The position numbers were made by a program, and so were the translations under genes. From CAWDMN01 sp963803155 (GTDB lineage: Bacteria; Acidobacteriota; Terriglobia; Versatilivoradales; Versatilivoraceae), in NCBI GenBank assembly GCA_963803155.1, contig CAWDMN010000046.1:62001-126000 (forward strand): a stretch of DNA of 64,000 bases. Direction: 5' to 3'. Positions 19,414 to 28,839 of this stretch are shown here, in pieces; positions within the stretch are counted from its first letter, which is position 1; every line of letters starts with the position of its first letter. Under the pieces are notes generated by a model that did no database searches, was not told the DNA's origin, and worked only from the letters and a program-made list of their open reading frames with translations.

Positions 19414-20577
19414 ATGAGTCTAGATTCTTTAACATCCCGGCGTCATTTCCTGGCGGGCGCTCTGGCTCTTCCCGCGGTTCGGCTGGATCTTACCCCACTG
19501 GAGACTCAAGCTCCCAGCAAAGCAGAAGGCAGTGGCTTGCCCTTGCGGATTCTGGGGAAGACCGGACTCAAGGTCACGGTCCTGGGATTCGGTTGCGCCT
19601 GGACCTCGAGCCCCAGCGTCTTTACCAGAGGACTGGATCTTGGCATCAATCATTTCGATACCGCTCCCGTTTACCAGGGCGGCAACAATGAGCCAATGTT
19701 GCGCGCAGGCGTGGGGAATCGTCGGCAGCAGATTATCCTTTCTACAAAGACCGAGGCAGGCAATAAGGAGGAAGCCCTGCGGCAACTGGAAAACAGCCTG
19801 AAATTGCTCGGAACTGACTATGTTGACATTTGGTATCTGCACGGCAAGGATCGTCCGGAATCGATCCAACCGGACTTAGTGGAAGCTTTGGCCCTTGCCA
19901 AGCGCCAGGGGAAAGTCCGTTTTATCGGAGTCTCTACACATCGTCTGCCCCTCGTCGCGTCTGCCATTCTTCAGTTTGGCAATATCGACGTCGTGTTGGC
20001 TGCCTACAATTTCACCATGGGGCCCGAGGTGGAAAAAGCCGCGGAAGCGTTGCATCAGGCGGGAATTGGGCTGGTGGAAATGAAGGCTATGTCGGGTGGA
20101 ACCGCGAACACCGGATGGAATGGCCAGAAAGCTCTTCCCAGTTCTTTCAAGCGCCTGGGAATAGCAGGGGCCTCGCTGCGCTGGATTCTCCAGAACAAGA
20201 AATATGCTTCAGCCTTGGTGGGTATGATCAGCATGGAAGACGTGGAGGAAAATTTCGAGCACTGTCTCAAGAACTTCACTCCGGCTGACGAGAAGGTATT
20301 GGTGGCCAGGCTGGAAGAAATTCGCCCGGTTTATTGCCGGATGTGCGGGGCCTGCGATGGCCATTGTTCTCAAGGGCTGCCCGTGGCCACCCTCCTGCGA
20401 TATGCCATGTACGCGGATTCTTACGGCCAGTTCGCCTCCGCGCGGGAATTATTCCAGAAGTTGCCGGAGCCCACCAGGCTGGTCCGATGTCAAGATTGCG
20501 CCTCCTGTTCCGTGCACTGCCCGAACGGCGTTGCGGTCCAGCCACGTTTAAAAATGGCGCAAGAGTGGCTGGGGTAA
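19414..20577 (+). CDS. Aldo/keto reductase with Tat leader and C-terminal cysteine clusters
   Basis: A 387-residue aldo/keto reductase. The tetrad is visible: D82 and Y87 in HFDTAPVY, K112 in LSTKTEA, H143 in WYLHGKD. The C-terminal 70 residues carry two cysteine groups, CRMCGACDGHC and CQDCASCSVHC, of the ferredoxin-like kind found in iron-sulfur aldo/keto reductases. The leader TSRRHFLAGALALPAV is Tat type, fitting export of a folded, cofactor-loaded enzyme. GGAGG lies 10 bases before the ATG. NAD(P) as hydride donor with electrons via Fe-S is inference; the periplasm is poor in NAD(P)H, so the in vivo reaction is unclear. Confidence 0.92.
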   Translation: MSLDSLTSRRHFLAGALALPAVRLDLTPLETQAPSKAEGSGLPLRILGKTGLKVTVLGFGCAWTSSPSVFTRGLDLGINHFDTAPVYQGGNNEPMLRAGVGNRRQQIILSTKTEAGNKEEALRQLENSLKLLGTDYVDIWYLHGKDRPESIQPDLVEALALAKRQGKVRFIGVSTHRLPLVASAILQFGNIDVVLAAYNFTMGPEVEKAAEALHQAGIGLVEMKAMSGGTANTGWNGQKALPSSFKRLGIAGASLRWILQNKKYASALVGMISMEDVEENFEHCLKNFTPADEKVLVARLEEIRPVYCRMCGACDGHCSQGLPVATLLRYAMYADSYGQFASARELFQKLPEPTRLVRCQDCASCSVHCPNGVAVQPRLKMAQEWLG

Positions 20578-20603
20578 TCTATTCTACCCTGGCCCCATGG
20601 AGG

Positions 20604-20621
20604 CGGGATGACCTCATCCCG
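20604..20621. terminator. Hairpin between convergent genes
   Basis: cgggatga and tcatcccg form a perfect 8-bp stem with a two-base loop between the convergent aldo/keto reductase and PEP/pyruvate-binding genes. No T-run flanks it on either strand. Confidence 0.3.
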
Positions 20622-20730
20622 TCAAAGTCTGCCCGCTGTATTATGGCGGCGTGGGGGTAGTATGTCTCCACTTTCACCACGAGTCCTTTGTGCCCTCTCC
20701 CATTTTCCGCTCCGCACCAAATAAGGTTAT

Positions 20731-23283
20731 TCAGCACCTCGACTCGAAACAGCAAATGGCTTTTTGGCGCAGAGTATCCGCATATAGGCGCAGCACTCTG
20801 CCGCCGGGGATGCTCGCCGGATCGATGACGCGAACCACTTCGGCCCAGCGGGCCTCCTCCGGGATGAGTTCGGCCAGGCGGTTCGGGGTCTGGTCCAGCA
20901 GGCGCGCATTGACCTGATTTTCCCCGCTGCCAGGGAAGAGGGCCAGATAGAGGATTTGCATCTCAACCAAATCGTTGAAGAAGTGAGTCCCGAGCGAAAC
21001 ATCGGGCACCAGGCCCTCTCGCATCTCGACAATCTCGCAAAGCGCGCCAACGCGGCTGATCTCGGCAAATGACACTGGCACCCCCAAGGCAGGCTCCGTC
21101 GTGCCCCAGCGTCCAGGACCGGCGAGCAGCAGCGCACCCTCGGCCGGAGCTTCCAGGCGCGTCAAGCGGCCGATGAGCCGTGCGATCGAAAAGCGGTCGC
21201 TTTGCGGAAGCTTGCCATAGCGGGATGGCACAACATAGATCAACCGGCTGACCTCGGCCACTAAGCTCGCGCCAATGACAGCGCCCCGCGCGCTCAGAAG
21301 AAGATCGTCCGCCGCTACCACCTCCGGCAGCGAAACGCTGCGCCCGCCCCCTTTGACCTGGAAGGGCCGGCATTGGACGAGATTGATGCGATAGCTGCCA
21401 TCGGGCAGGAAATTCGCCGTGAACTCCACATCCACGGGGTAATCGTAAGCTTTTTCCAGCGTCTTCAACAGCGCCTTCATGTCGGCAACGAAGTCAGTCT
21501 CCGCCAAGAGCCCGTTAAAAGTAAGGACCCAGGGGAAAGCCGGACGCCCCGTTTCCCGCGCCCGGCGCATCAACTCAGGATCGCGTGAGGCCACCATTTC
21601 CATGGACCGCTCGCCGCAAGCTTTCACGACTTCCTCGAATGGAACCTCGCTGAGACTCCTCCGTTCTAAGTCCAGCACGTCCACACGCCATTGCGCATAC
21701 TCGCGCATTTCGCTGGAGGTGGTTTCGGGCCGCCGGGAAGGGGCGTTGAGCGCCACGATCCGGGTATAATCGTTGTCTGACCGGCGCACCGCGCGGGTGC
21801 CGAGTCCAAAGACCAGACGCAAAACCCCCGCCTCGGGATCGATTTGTTCCGACCAGGCATAGGGATTAAATGAGAGGCCGACTCCCGCCACCCGCGGGAA
21901 AAAAAAGTGGCCATGGACGGCCCCGGAGACCCGCTGCACCAACAGCGCCATCTGCTCGTCGCAATCGAGCAGGCCGCGTTGCGCACGGTAGAGCAAGGCC
22001 TCGCGCCCCATGGCACTGGCATAAATGTGGCGCACTGCCGCCAGAAAAGCTTCCAGCCGCTCCTGAGGGGATCCTTGGTTGGCGCAAAAGACGCTCTGAT
22101 ACTTGCCGGAAAAAGCATTGCCGAAACTATCCTCGAGCAGGCTGGAGGAACGAACGACGATGGGGGCTTGCCCAAAATAATCGAGCATTTCCGTGAACTG
22201 GTAGCGGACAAACTCCGGGAAAGAGCCATGGAGCATTTGCTCTTGAGCGCGATCCACATCGTCAAGAAAAGACCGATCGTCACGTTGCCGCTGCCGTAAG
22301 CGCCAGCAGCCGTTGCCGACCAGGTAAGAGTAAAACACATCGGACCCGACAAAGAATGAATCGTGCGCTTCCAGGATACTCTGCCAGCGCTCCGCCATCT
22401 TCCGCAAAATGGCGCGCGCAATCAGCATTCCCGCGGTCTTTCCGCCGAGCAGGCCGGTGCCGATCATCCGCCGGCGAATCCCGAACAAATCCTCCAGCGT
22501 CAAGTAACGCTCCGCCAATTCCAGCATGCGTTCGTCGCGGCTGACAATCATGCGCAGCAGCCGCCCGAAGATTTCGCCCGCCGCGGCCGGGTCCCGTTCG
22601 CCGCGCCGAATGGCTTCGATGGTTTCCTGCGCCATCTGAAACGTGCGGTCCCAAAGATCGTACCGGTCGGTTTCCCCGCCTGATCCGCTATGCGCCAAAG
22701 TGGTGTAAATTCCGGAAATAGTCGCGCTTTCCGTAACGGGAAGGAACACGTCTTCTTTCCAGGCATGGGGCAAGTACATCGTCGGCGAATACCGTTGGAA
22801 GACCTTGAGCGGATGAACGTAGAGCACCCCCTCATGGCGGTGGACATCGAGCAAAAGCTGCGTGGTATCGCGAATGGAGGCCACGGCACGATACGAGTGA
22901 TGCCGGCGAAGCAGGGCGAAGTAGGCAATAGTGTCGAGCTCGCGCAGATAAGGGCAGGTGACCATGAAGAAGTTGCCCAACATCATGTCGCTGTACCAGT
23001 CTGCCGCCAGGTCAGAGAGGCAGTCAAAAAGATAAAAGGCGCCCCGGCCGCCCCGGGCGACAATCCGGTGGATTTCCGCGGTCAGGGTCTCAAAACCCAC
23101 GGAGGGATTGAGGCGATGGGTCTCGATGCGCGGGTCAGGGGGAAGCAGTTCTTCATGACGCTCGAAGTGGAAGTAAATTAGCTTGCGCTTCTGCCGCAGC
23201 GCCTCTTCGCCATACGGGCGGACAAACGGGATATAGTCCTCAATGGATCCCACTTGCCAAACCACATTGTCGCCTGCGATCAA
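20731..23283 (-). CDS. KaiC/RecA-like plus PPDK N-terminal (PEP/pyruvate-binding) domain protein
   Basis: An 850-residue protein. Residues 1-230 resemble a RecA/KaiC-type fold (LIYFHFERHEELL, GRGAFYLFDCLSDLAADW) but have no visible Walker A motif. From about residue 275 (GLLGGKTAGMLIARAIL) it follows the ATP-grasp domain of pyruvate phosphate dikinase/PEP synthase, with VRSSSLLEDSFGNAFSGKY near 375. The swivelling phosphohistidine and PEP-binding domains are missing. The first codon is TTG without a good ribosome site. The frame continues upstream to about 23329 and encodes RPSTGLPALDRILEGL, typical KaiC N-terminal sequence, without a normal start; an ATG overlapping the previous stop (23342) reaches it only through a one-base shift. 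The true start is therefore probably 23342. Function unknown. Confidence 0.82.
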   Translation of the reverse strand: MIAGDNVVWQVGSIEDYIPFVRPYGEEALRQKRKLIYFHFERHEELLPPDPRIETHRLNPSVGFETLTAEIHRIVARGGRGAFYLFDCLSDLAADWYSDMMLGNFFMVTCPYLRELDTIAYFALLRRHHSYRAVASIRDTTQLLLDVHRHEGVLYVHPLKVFQRYSPTMYLPHAWKEDVFLPVTESATISGIYTTLAHSGSGGETDRYDLWDRTFQMAQETIEAIRRGERDPAAAGEIFGRLLRMIVSRDERMLELAERYLTLEDLFGIRRRMIGTGLLGGKTAGMLIARAILRKMAERWQSILEAHDSFFVGSDVFYSYLVGNGCWRLRQRQRDDRSFLDDVDRAQEQMLHGSFPEFVRYQFTEMLDYFGQAPIVVRSSSLLEDSFGNAFSGKYQSVFCANQGSPQERLEAFLAAVRHIYASAMGREALLYRAQRGLLDCDEQMALLVQRVSGAVHGHFFFPRVAGVGLSFNPYAWSEQIDPEAGVLRLVFGLGTRAVRRSDNDYTRIVALNAPSRRPETTSSEMREYAQWRVDVLDLERRSLSEVPFEEVVKACGERSMEMVASRDPELMRRARETGRPAFPWVLTFNGLLAETDFVADMKALLKTLEKAYDYPVDVEFTANFLPDGSYRINLVQCRPFQVKGGGRSVSLPEVVAADDLLLSARGAVIGASLVAEVSRLIYVVPSRYGKLPQSDRFSIARLIGRLTRLEAPAEGALLLAGPGRWGTTEPALGVPVSFAEISRVGALCEIVEMREGLVPDVSLGTHFFNDLVEMQILYLALFPGSGENQVNARLLDQTPNRLAELIPEEARWAEVVRVIDPASIPGGRVLRLYADTLRQKAICCFESRC

Positions 23284-23338
23284 TCCTTCGAGAATGCGGT
23301 CGAGAGCGGGCAGCCCGGTGCTGGGCCGGACATTTCAA

Positions 23339-26300
23339 TCATGGCAATGCAATGACCCCCTGCTGGGTTTGTCCATCCATCCGGATCACGAGCGGGGCAT
23401 CCATGCGATAGTGAAACACTCCCGGGGCAATTTCTTCACCCGGCAGTGTTTCCAGCAACTCCTGCCGGCAGAATTCCCTCTCATTGGACTGGCTGAGGGA
23501 GAAATAGCCGATGCCGGCTGATGTCATGTTGTGGAAAAAGTGCGTCCCCTGCGAAGGTTCCATGGGAAGATCCTTCGCGGGCAGCTCAACGATGACGCGG
23601 GCACAGGAGATCTGGTGCCAGACGACGGGAATCCCAATCCAGGGATCAAAAGATCCCCAGCGTCCAGGCCCCAGCAATACATAAGGCCTCCGCTCTCGAC
23701 TCATCCGTTCATTAGCCGCGGCTACGATGGAAGCTACTTCCGCGCTGCGACCCCGCTCGAAGTCCGCCGGGCAAACGTAGACAATGTCTCGCAAACCTTC
23801 AATGCGCCCATTGCCCATCACTCTCTCCGAGCGACAGATCAGCTTGTCGGGGGAGATCGCTTCCAGGGCCACATCACAACGTTCGCGCGCCGCCACCAGC
23901 GGGCGCATCTGCAGGAAGTAGACTTCCGGTTCCAGGGAAGCATCCGCATCGATGTTCACGGCAAACTCGATTTCGGCGGCGAAACCCAAGTCACGGCGGC
24001 AGGTGTCAAGCAATTCATTCAGAATGGGGCATAAAGGGATGACATTATGTTTGAGAATGCGCGCAAAGGTGACCACCCGGCTGCCGGGCCGGTTGACGCC
24101 ATCGTATATGCGATCGTCGGCCACGGACACGACGCTGCCGACGAGAGTCAGCGTTCCATCCTCCTCCGCACGGGAAAGGGGAAGCCGCGCCAAGGTGGCA
24201 TCCGTGCCGCCCAGCAGATTCGCGTCGTTGTGCCACAAATCCAAGGCAAAAAACTCGCGTTGCGAGACTTTCATCACTTCACCCGGTGAGCGGAACTGCG
24301 GCAGGACTTGGGGGTATCGGGGGCAAAAACGCACGGCATCGCCTCCTTCGACGACCTGCTTGCCCAGGCCCAGCGCTATGGTAGCTACGCCATCCTCGGG
24401 CTTCATCTGGAAAACCGGGTAATAGTTGTAGGACTGGGCCACGCCGGAGATGGCGGGATAAAAATATCGTCCGTACTGACGGCCAGCAATCTCCTGAATG
24501 ACCACGGCCATCTTGGCCTCCGCCAAATCGTGGCCGATAGCTCCAAGGTAGCGGCGCGGCTTCTCAAGATAGGCCGAAGCATAGACAAGTTTTATGGCCG
24601 TCGCAAGGTGTTCCAGCCGGGAATCGATATCCGGATGATTGTTGGGCAACATATAGGTCGCATAAAGTCCGGCCAAAGGCTGATAATGCGAGTCTTCCAG
24701 CAATCCCGAAGATCGCACCGCCAGTGGAACGCGCACCCGCGTTACATAGTGGCGCAAATCTTCCCGCAACTTGTCGGCCAGTTGGCCCGAGGCACAACGG
24801 CGCCGGATCGCCTCGTCATCCAACCCTTCGACCGTGGCCACATCTATTTTATTATCCCGAAGGAAAATGTCGCATTCGGCCGCGCCAATGACCAAGGTGC
24901 GGGGAAGACGAGTGCGAATCCCCTCGATCCGGTCATCTTTGAAACGCTGGCTGAGCTGACGGAACATGAAGGCCAAGCCGCGGCCCTTGCCCCCCAGTGA
25001 CCCCCGTCCGAGAACCAGAAAGGGATAGTCCGGATCGAATTCCGGCGGCCGGAAATCGGCGATCACACCGCGGTATTTCTCGCGGCGCGTGATCGAGATG
25101 GCATCCCTCAGGAAGTCCTTGAGCGCCGCGACCGTCGGGAAATCAGCGGTGGAGATCGGTCTGAGCACGGCGGCTAAAGTGAGCTCGCCGCGCGCCCGGA
25201 ACCAGTGGGAAAGGTCATTGCGATTGGCATGGAACATGAGCGATTCATCCGGCACCGTTTGGAGGGCTTGTTCCATCTCCCACATGTTAGCAACGCGTTT
25301 GACCTCCTGCCCGCCGGGCAGGCGAAATACAAAATCGCCAAAACCAATGTCCTCGAGAACAAAGCGTTCCAGAACCTTGCGCATATTCGAGCCGCGTTTG
25401 TTCAGGCAACTCGCGCCCAACGCTTTTGCCACTTCAGCTACATTCGGTTCTGAGGATTGGATCAGGATCGGCACTCCCGGCGCCCGGGCCACTATTTCGC
25501 GCAGAAATCGGATGCCGGTGTCGGGATCAATCCGATCGTCATGAAAAGTGCGCAAATCGGAAACAACGCCGACCAGCGAAGTCTCATATTTTTCGAAAAG
25601 TGACCGCGCTTCGACAAATGTCCTCGCCAATAGAACCTTGGGACGGACCCGAGTGCGAACCTGGCGTTCGCTCTCGTTGATGCCTTCCGGCACCAGCATA
25701 AAGGTTCGCTGCATGAGCATGGCATAGAGATGCGGCAAGAGCAGCGAATAGTATTCCACCGCATCTTCGATCACGAGAATGGATCCGACCGAAGCGAAAG
25801 CTAAATCCCGGTCAATATTCTGGCTGTCTTCCACCAGTTTCATGATGGAGAGCAGAACGTTGGCGCTGCCGCGCCAGGCGAACGTCCAGTCGATTCCTTC
25901 CGGCTCGGCGCCGCGATAAGTCTGGTCAAACCAGGAGCCATCAAAGACGACCATGACCACCGGGAGGTCTGGACGAATCTTCTTCACCTTCCGGCCAAAC
26001 TCCAGGGTGTCCATGTCCGGCATGTTGGCCGAAACTAGAAGGAGGTCGAAATGTTCCCGCCCCAGCATCTCCAATCCTTCTTTGCCGGAAAGGGCAGTCA
26101 AGATCTGGGGGACATTTTGGAGGTGCAGAAGTTGAGACGTTCCATAGATGTCCTGAGAAAGGGAGTAGTCGCGCGAAATGCTGAAGGACTCATAGGGATT
26201 GGAGACCATCAGGATGGTTCGCACGCGACGCGCCATCAGGTGATGAAAACCGCGGAATTGCGGATCGTACGCGTCGCGGAGCTGATCGCGGAGATCTTGG

Positions 26301-26371
26301 AGCTTCATGTCAAACTCGAAGATGGAAAACAGCCGCAGCCGAAAGTTGACGGCACGGGTGATTTGATGCAT
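23339..26371 (-). CDS. Receiver-like plus PPDK N-terminal (PEP/pyruvate-binding) domain protein
   Basis: A 1010-residue protein. Residues about 50-140 resemble a response-regulator receiver with the phosphoacceptor aspartate replaced (DLLLVSANMPDMD). A second receiver-like stretch (SILVIEDAVEYY... VVSDLRTFHDD... IQSSEP... LNKRGS) keeps the acidic pair, aspartate and lysine. From about residue 440 (LGRGSLGGKGRGLAFMF) it follows the PPDK/PEP-synthase ATP-grasp domain with VRSSGLLEDSHYQPLAGLY. No phosphohistidine or PEP-binding domain is present. Its stop overlaps an ATG (ATGA) of the next gene, so the two are likely co-translated. The start is uncertain: M22 (26308) is an alternative, and neither has a strong ribosome site. 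Confidence 0.85.
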   Translation of the reverse strand: MHQITRAVNFRLRLFSIFEFDMKLQDLRDQLRDAYDPQFRGFHHLMARRVRTILMVSNPYESFSISRDYSLSQDIYGTSQLLHLQNVPQILTALSGKEGLEMLGREHFDLLLVSANMPDMDTLEFGRKVKKIRPDLPVVMVVFDGSWFDQTYRGAEPEGIDWTFAWRGSANVLLSIMKLVEDSQNIDRDLAFASVGSILVIEDAVEYYSLLLPHLYAMLMQRTFMLVPEGINESERQVRTRVRPKVLLARTFVEARSLFEKYETSLVGVVSDLRTFHDDRIDPDTGIRFLREIVARAPGVPILIQSSEPNVAEVAKALGASCLNKRGSNMRKVLERFVLEDIGFGDFVFRLPGGQEVKRVANMWEMEQALQTVPDESLMFHANRNDLSHWFRARGELTLAAVLRPISTADFPTVAALKDFLRDAISITRREKYRGVIADFRPPEFDPDYPFLVLGRGSLGGKGRGLAFMFRQLSQRFKDDRIEGIRTRLPRTLVIGAAECDIFLRDNKIDVATVEGLDDEAIRRRCASGQLADKLREDLRHYVTRVRVPLAVRSSGLLEDSHYQPLAGLYATYMLPNNHPDIDSRLEHLATAIKLVYASAYLEKPRRYLGAIGHDLAEAKMAVVIQEIAGRQYGRYFYPAISGVAQSYNYYPVFQMKPEDGVATIALGLGKQVVEGGDAVRFCPRYPQVLPQFRSPGEVMKVSQREFFALDLWHNDANLLGGTDATLARLPLSRAEEDGTLTLVGSVVSVADDRIYDGVNRPGSRVVTFARILKHNVIPLCPILNELLDTCRRDLGFAAEIEFAVNIDADASLEPEVYFLQMRPLVAARERCDVALEAISPDKLICRSERVMGNGRIEGLRDIVYVCPADFERGRSAEVASIVAAANERMSRERRPYVLLGPGRWGSFDPWIGIPVVWHQISCARVIVELPAKDLPMEPSQGTHFFHNMTSAGIGYFSLSQSNEREFCRQELLETLPGEEIAPGVFHYRMDAPLVIRMDGQTQQGVIALP

Positions 26372-26446
26372 CGGACTAACAGCGAGGAGATGATTTTCGC
26401 GCCAATCCAGTCTCGACCAGGTCTCGGGTCCCCCGCTTCATTCGAG

Positions 26447-26835
26447 CTGAGTTTTACCCACATTTTTTTGACACTTTGAAATTTGATATGCAATTATTTT
26501 TTTCCATCCGGAAGCATTATAAATATCTTCGAACTGATTCAAAGCCCAATGTGCCGTGGGTTTAAGGCCTGAAAGGCCGTCCGTCAATAGCCAGGGGCGT
26601 TAGCCCCTGGCCTGGTCGGTGTAAGAGATTCAAGCTCCGAAGGAGCGACAGGCGGGGTGGTTACTGCCGCCCCGTTGGGGCTGCACGGGTTGTATTTCCT
26701 TTTCCAATCCGGGGGCTCACGCCCCTGGCTATTGACGATCACCCCGTTGGGGTTGTAGGAATTGCGGGTGCAACCCCTTCTTTGCTTCTCCGGGGGCATC
26801 CATACAGTGTCAAAAAATTGTGGGTAAAACTCCCC
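26447..26835. mobile_element. MITE-like element family A, copy 1
   Basis: The ends are inverted repeats of 26 bases with one mismatch (26449-26474 and 26807-26832; core gagttttacccaca / tgtgggtaaaactc). Flanks tcattcgag (26438-26446) and tcattcgag (26836-26844) are a perfect 9-bp direct repeat, i.e. a target duplication. The interior holds hairpins such as gccaggggc-gtta-gcccctggc near 26589 and no gene. It lies between the start of the receiver/PPDK gene and the end of gdhA. Confidence 0.8.
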
Positions 26836-26852
26836 TCATTCGAGGAGGGGAG
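26826..26852 (-). terminator. Probable intrinsic terminator of gdhA
   Basis: On the minus strand the stem ctcccctc/gaggggag (26845-26852 with 26830-26837, 7-base loop) is followed by TTTT. It lies about 32 bases after the gdhA stop. The T-run belongs to the end of MITE A copy 1. Confidence 0.45.
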
Positions 26853-26883
26853 AATATAGATCCGGCTATCAATTTATATTGCC

Positions 26884-28233
26884 CTAGACGAGACCTTGCG
26901 CGAGCATCGCGTCAGCCACTTTGACGAAGCCGGCAATGTTTGCGCCCATCACATAATCACCGGAACGCCCATATTCAATGGAGGTCTCGTAAGCCGCCTG
27001 ATGGATTGAGGTCATGATGCCCTTTAACTTGGCGTCGACTTCCTCCCGACTCCAGGAGATGCGCATTGAGTTCTGGGACATTTCCAGGCCCGAGGTGGCC
27101 ACTCCACCCGCATTGGCCGCTTTGCCCGGCCCATAGAGGATTTTTGCGTCCAGGAAGCGCTCCACCCCATCAGGAGTGGTCGGCATATTGGCCCCTTCAC
27201 CGATCAAATAGCATCCGTTTTGGAGGAGTGTTTTGGCGTCCTCTCCGCTAATCTCGTTCTGCGTGGCACTCGGGAAGGCGCACTGAGCTGGGATATGCCA
27301 GGGAGTCTTTCCTTCCAAGTACTCCGCACGGGGGAATTTCGCCACGTATTCCTTAATGCGTCCGCGGCGATTGTTCTTGAGATCCATGATCCAAGCCAGT
27401 TTCTCGCCGTCAATCCCATCTTTGTCGTAGATGGTGCCGTCGGAATCGGAGAGGGTAATGCACTGAGCCCCCAGTTGGTTGAGTTTTTCGACCGTATATT
27501 GCGCCACATTGCCCGAGCCGGAAACCAGGCAAGTTTTGCCTTTAAAATTCTCGCCGCGCGTTTTGAGCATCTGTTCACAGAAGTAGACACAACCATACCC
27601 GGTGGCCTCGGGCCGGATCAAAGAACCACCCCAAGTGAGACCCTTCCCCGTCAACACCCCTGTAAATTCATTGCGCAGCCGTTTGTATTGGCCAAACAGG
27701 AAGCCAATCTCGCGTCCGCCCACGCCAATATCGCCGGCTGGCACGTCGGTATCGTCGCCGATGTGCTTGCAAAGTTCCGTCATGAAGCTCTGACAAAAGC
27801 GCATCACTTCTCCGTCGGATTTGCCCTTCGGATCGAAGTCCGAGCCCCCTTTGCCTCCACCCATGGGCAGCGTGGTCAGCGAATTTTTGAAGATTTGCTC
27901 GAAGGCCAGGAATTTCAGAATGCCTAAGTATACCGTGGGATGGAAGCGGAGGCCGCCCTTGTATGGACCGATCGCACTGGAAAATTGGATGCGGAAGCCT
28001 CGATTGACGCGAACCCGCCCTTGGTCATCCTGCCAGGGAACACGGAACAGAACGACCCGCTCCGGCTCCACAATTCGTTCCAGGATGCACGCATCTACAT
28101 ATTCCGAATGACGGTCCAGCACCGGCGTAATCGATCGCAAGACTTCAGTAACGGCTTGCAGGAATTCCGGTTCCCCCGGATTTCGTTTTTCGACAATTCC
28201 TAAAACTTGGTTCACATAAGCGGCCGTGCTCAT
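26884..28233 (-). CDS. gdhA: Glutamate dehydrogenase, hexameric NADP-type
   Basis: A 449-residue hexameric glutamate dehydrogenase that interconverts 2-oxoglutarate plus ammonia and glutamate. K92 in YKGGLRF and K128 in LPMGGGKGG are the substrate and catalytic lysines; DVPAGDIGVGGREIGFL and the Rossmann motif VSGSGNVAQYT follow. The length and KGLTWGGSLIRPEATGYG are typical of the small NADP-dependent biosynthetic form. AGGAG lies 5 bases before the ATG. It stands alone, with a likely terminator in MITE A. Coenzyme preference is inferred from family resemblance. Confidence 0.97.
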   Translation of the reverse strand: MSTAAYVNQVLGIVEKRNPGEPEFLQAVTEVLRSITPVLDRHSEYVDACILERIVEPERVVLFRVPWQDDQGRVRVNRGFRIQFSSAIGPYKGGLRFHPTVYLGILKFLAFEQIFKNSLTTLPMGGGKGGSDFDPKGKSDGEVMRFCQSFMTELCKHIGDDTDVPAGDIGVGGREIGFLFGQYKRLRNEFTGVLTGKGLTWGGSLIRPEATGYGCVYFCEQMLKTRGENFKGKTCLVSGSGNVAQYTVEKLNQLGAQCITLSDSDGTIYDKDGIDGEKLAWIMDLKNNRRGRIKEYVAKFPRAEYLEGKTPWHIPAQCAFPSATQNEISGEDAKTLLQNGCYLIGEGANMPTTPDGVERFLDAKILYGPGKAANAGGVATSGLEMSQNSMRISWSREEVDAKLKGIMTSIHQAAYETSIEYGRSGDYVMGANIAGFVKVADAMLAQGLV

Positions 28234-28488
28234 ATTCTCTCCTATTTGTTCTTAAGATAATGACAGGCAAGCTGTTTCTGTTTACCCCAATGTTCGTGCC
28301 GCAAGGCGGACGAAATGATCTCTCAAAAATGTTGGAGGATGCTATCACGGCAAACTCACCGCCGTCAAAAAAATTGTGGCAGTTTCCGTCTGGAAAGCTT
28401 TTGCGGGTGATGTTCCGGAAGAAATCCCCAATCGGCAATCATAAAAAACCGATCAGTTCAACCGGATGGAGAGCAGGATAGAGATAGT

Positions 28489-28839
28489 TCAGGTCAGCCG
28501 CTTGCTTCTCTCAAACAATCGGAACAGACCCAAAACAGCAAGATGAAGGAATAAATAGATGCAGAGAGCCACTAGAAAAGAGATTCTAAGGCGAAAACGT
28601 CCCCGCAGGATGGGATCGGAGAACATGCCCACAAAAGGGTTGAGGAAAGGATAATTCACCTTGTTGAGGAATTGCATGAAACCGCTCGTCTCATGAGCTC
28701 CGGCCAATTCCAAGATGATCTGCAGACCGATCACTCCATACAGAAGGAAGAAAAGGTAATCTACCACTAGGCGTAAATGTCCGCGCACAATGACCAGACG
28801 CGGGAGCGGTTCCTCTTCTTCCGGATAGTTTTTGACCAT
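28489..28839 (-). CDS. YggT-like small membrane protein
   Basis: A 116-residue protein with two hydrophobic segments (VVDYLFFLLYGVIGLQIILEL and ISFLVALCIYLFLHLAVLGLF) separated by FLNKVNYPFLNPFVGMF, an arrangement and proline pattern like YggT-family proteins. YggT proteins are inner-membrane proteins linked to osmotic tolerance or cell division in other bacteria; here the role is unknown. The ATG chosen has AGGAA about 6 bases upstream. An in-frame GTG 37 codons earlier has no ribosome site. Confidence 0.65.
   Translation of the reverse strand: MVKNYPEEEEPLPRLVIVRGHLRLVVDYLFFLLYGVIGLQIILELAGAHETSGFMQFLNKVNYPFLNPFVGMFSDPILRGRFRLRISFLVALCIYLFLHLAVLGLFRLFERSKRLT

Noticed and set aside
26560..26800. 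CRISPR-like or coding interpretation of the repeats before gdhA
   Set aside because: Spacing is irregular, units are palindromic, and the block lies inside element A with target duplications.
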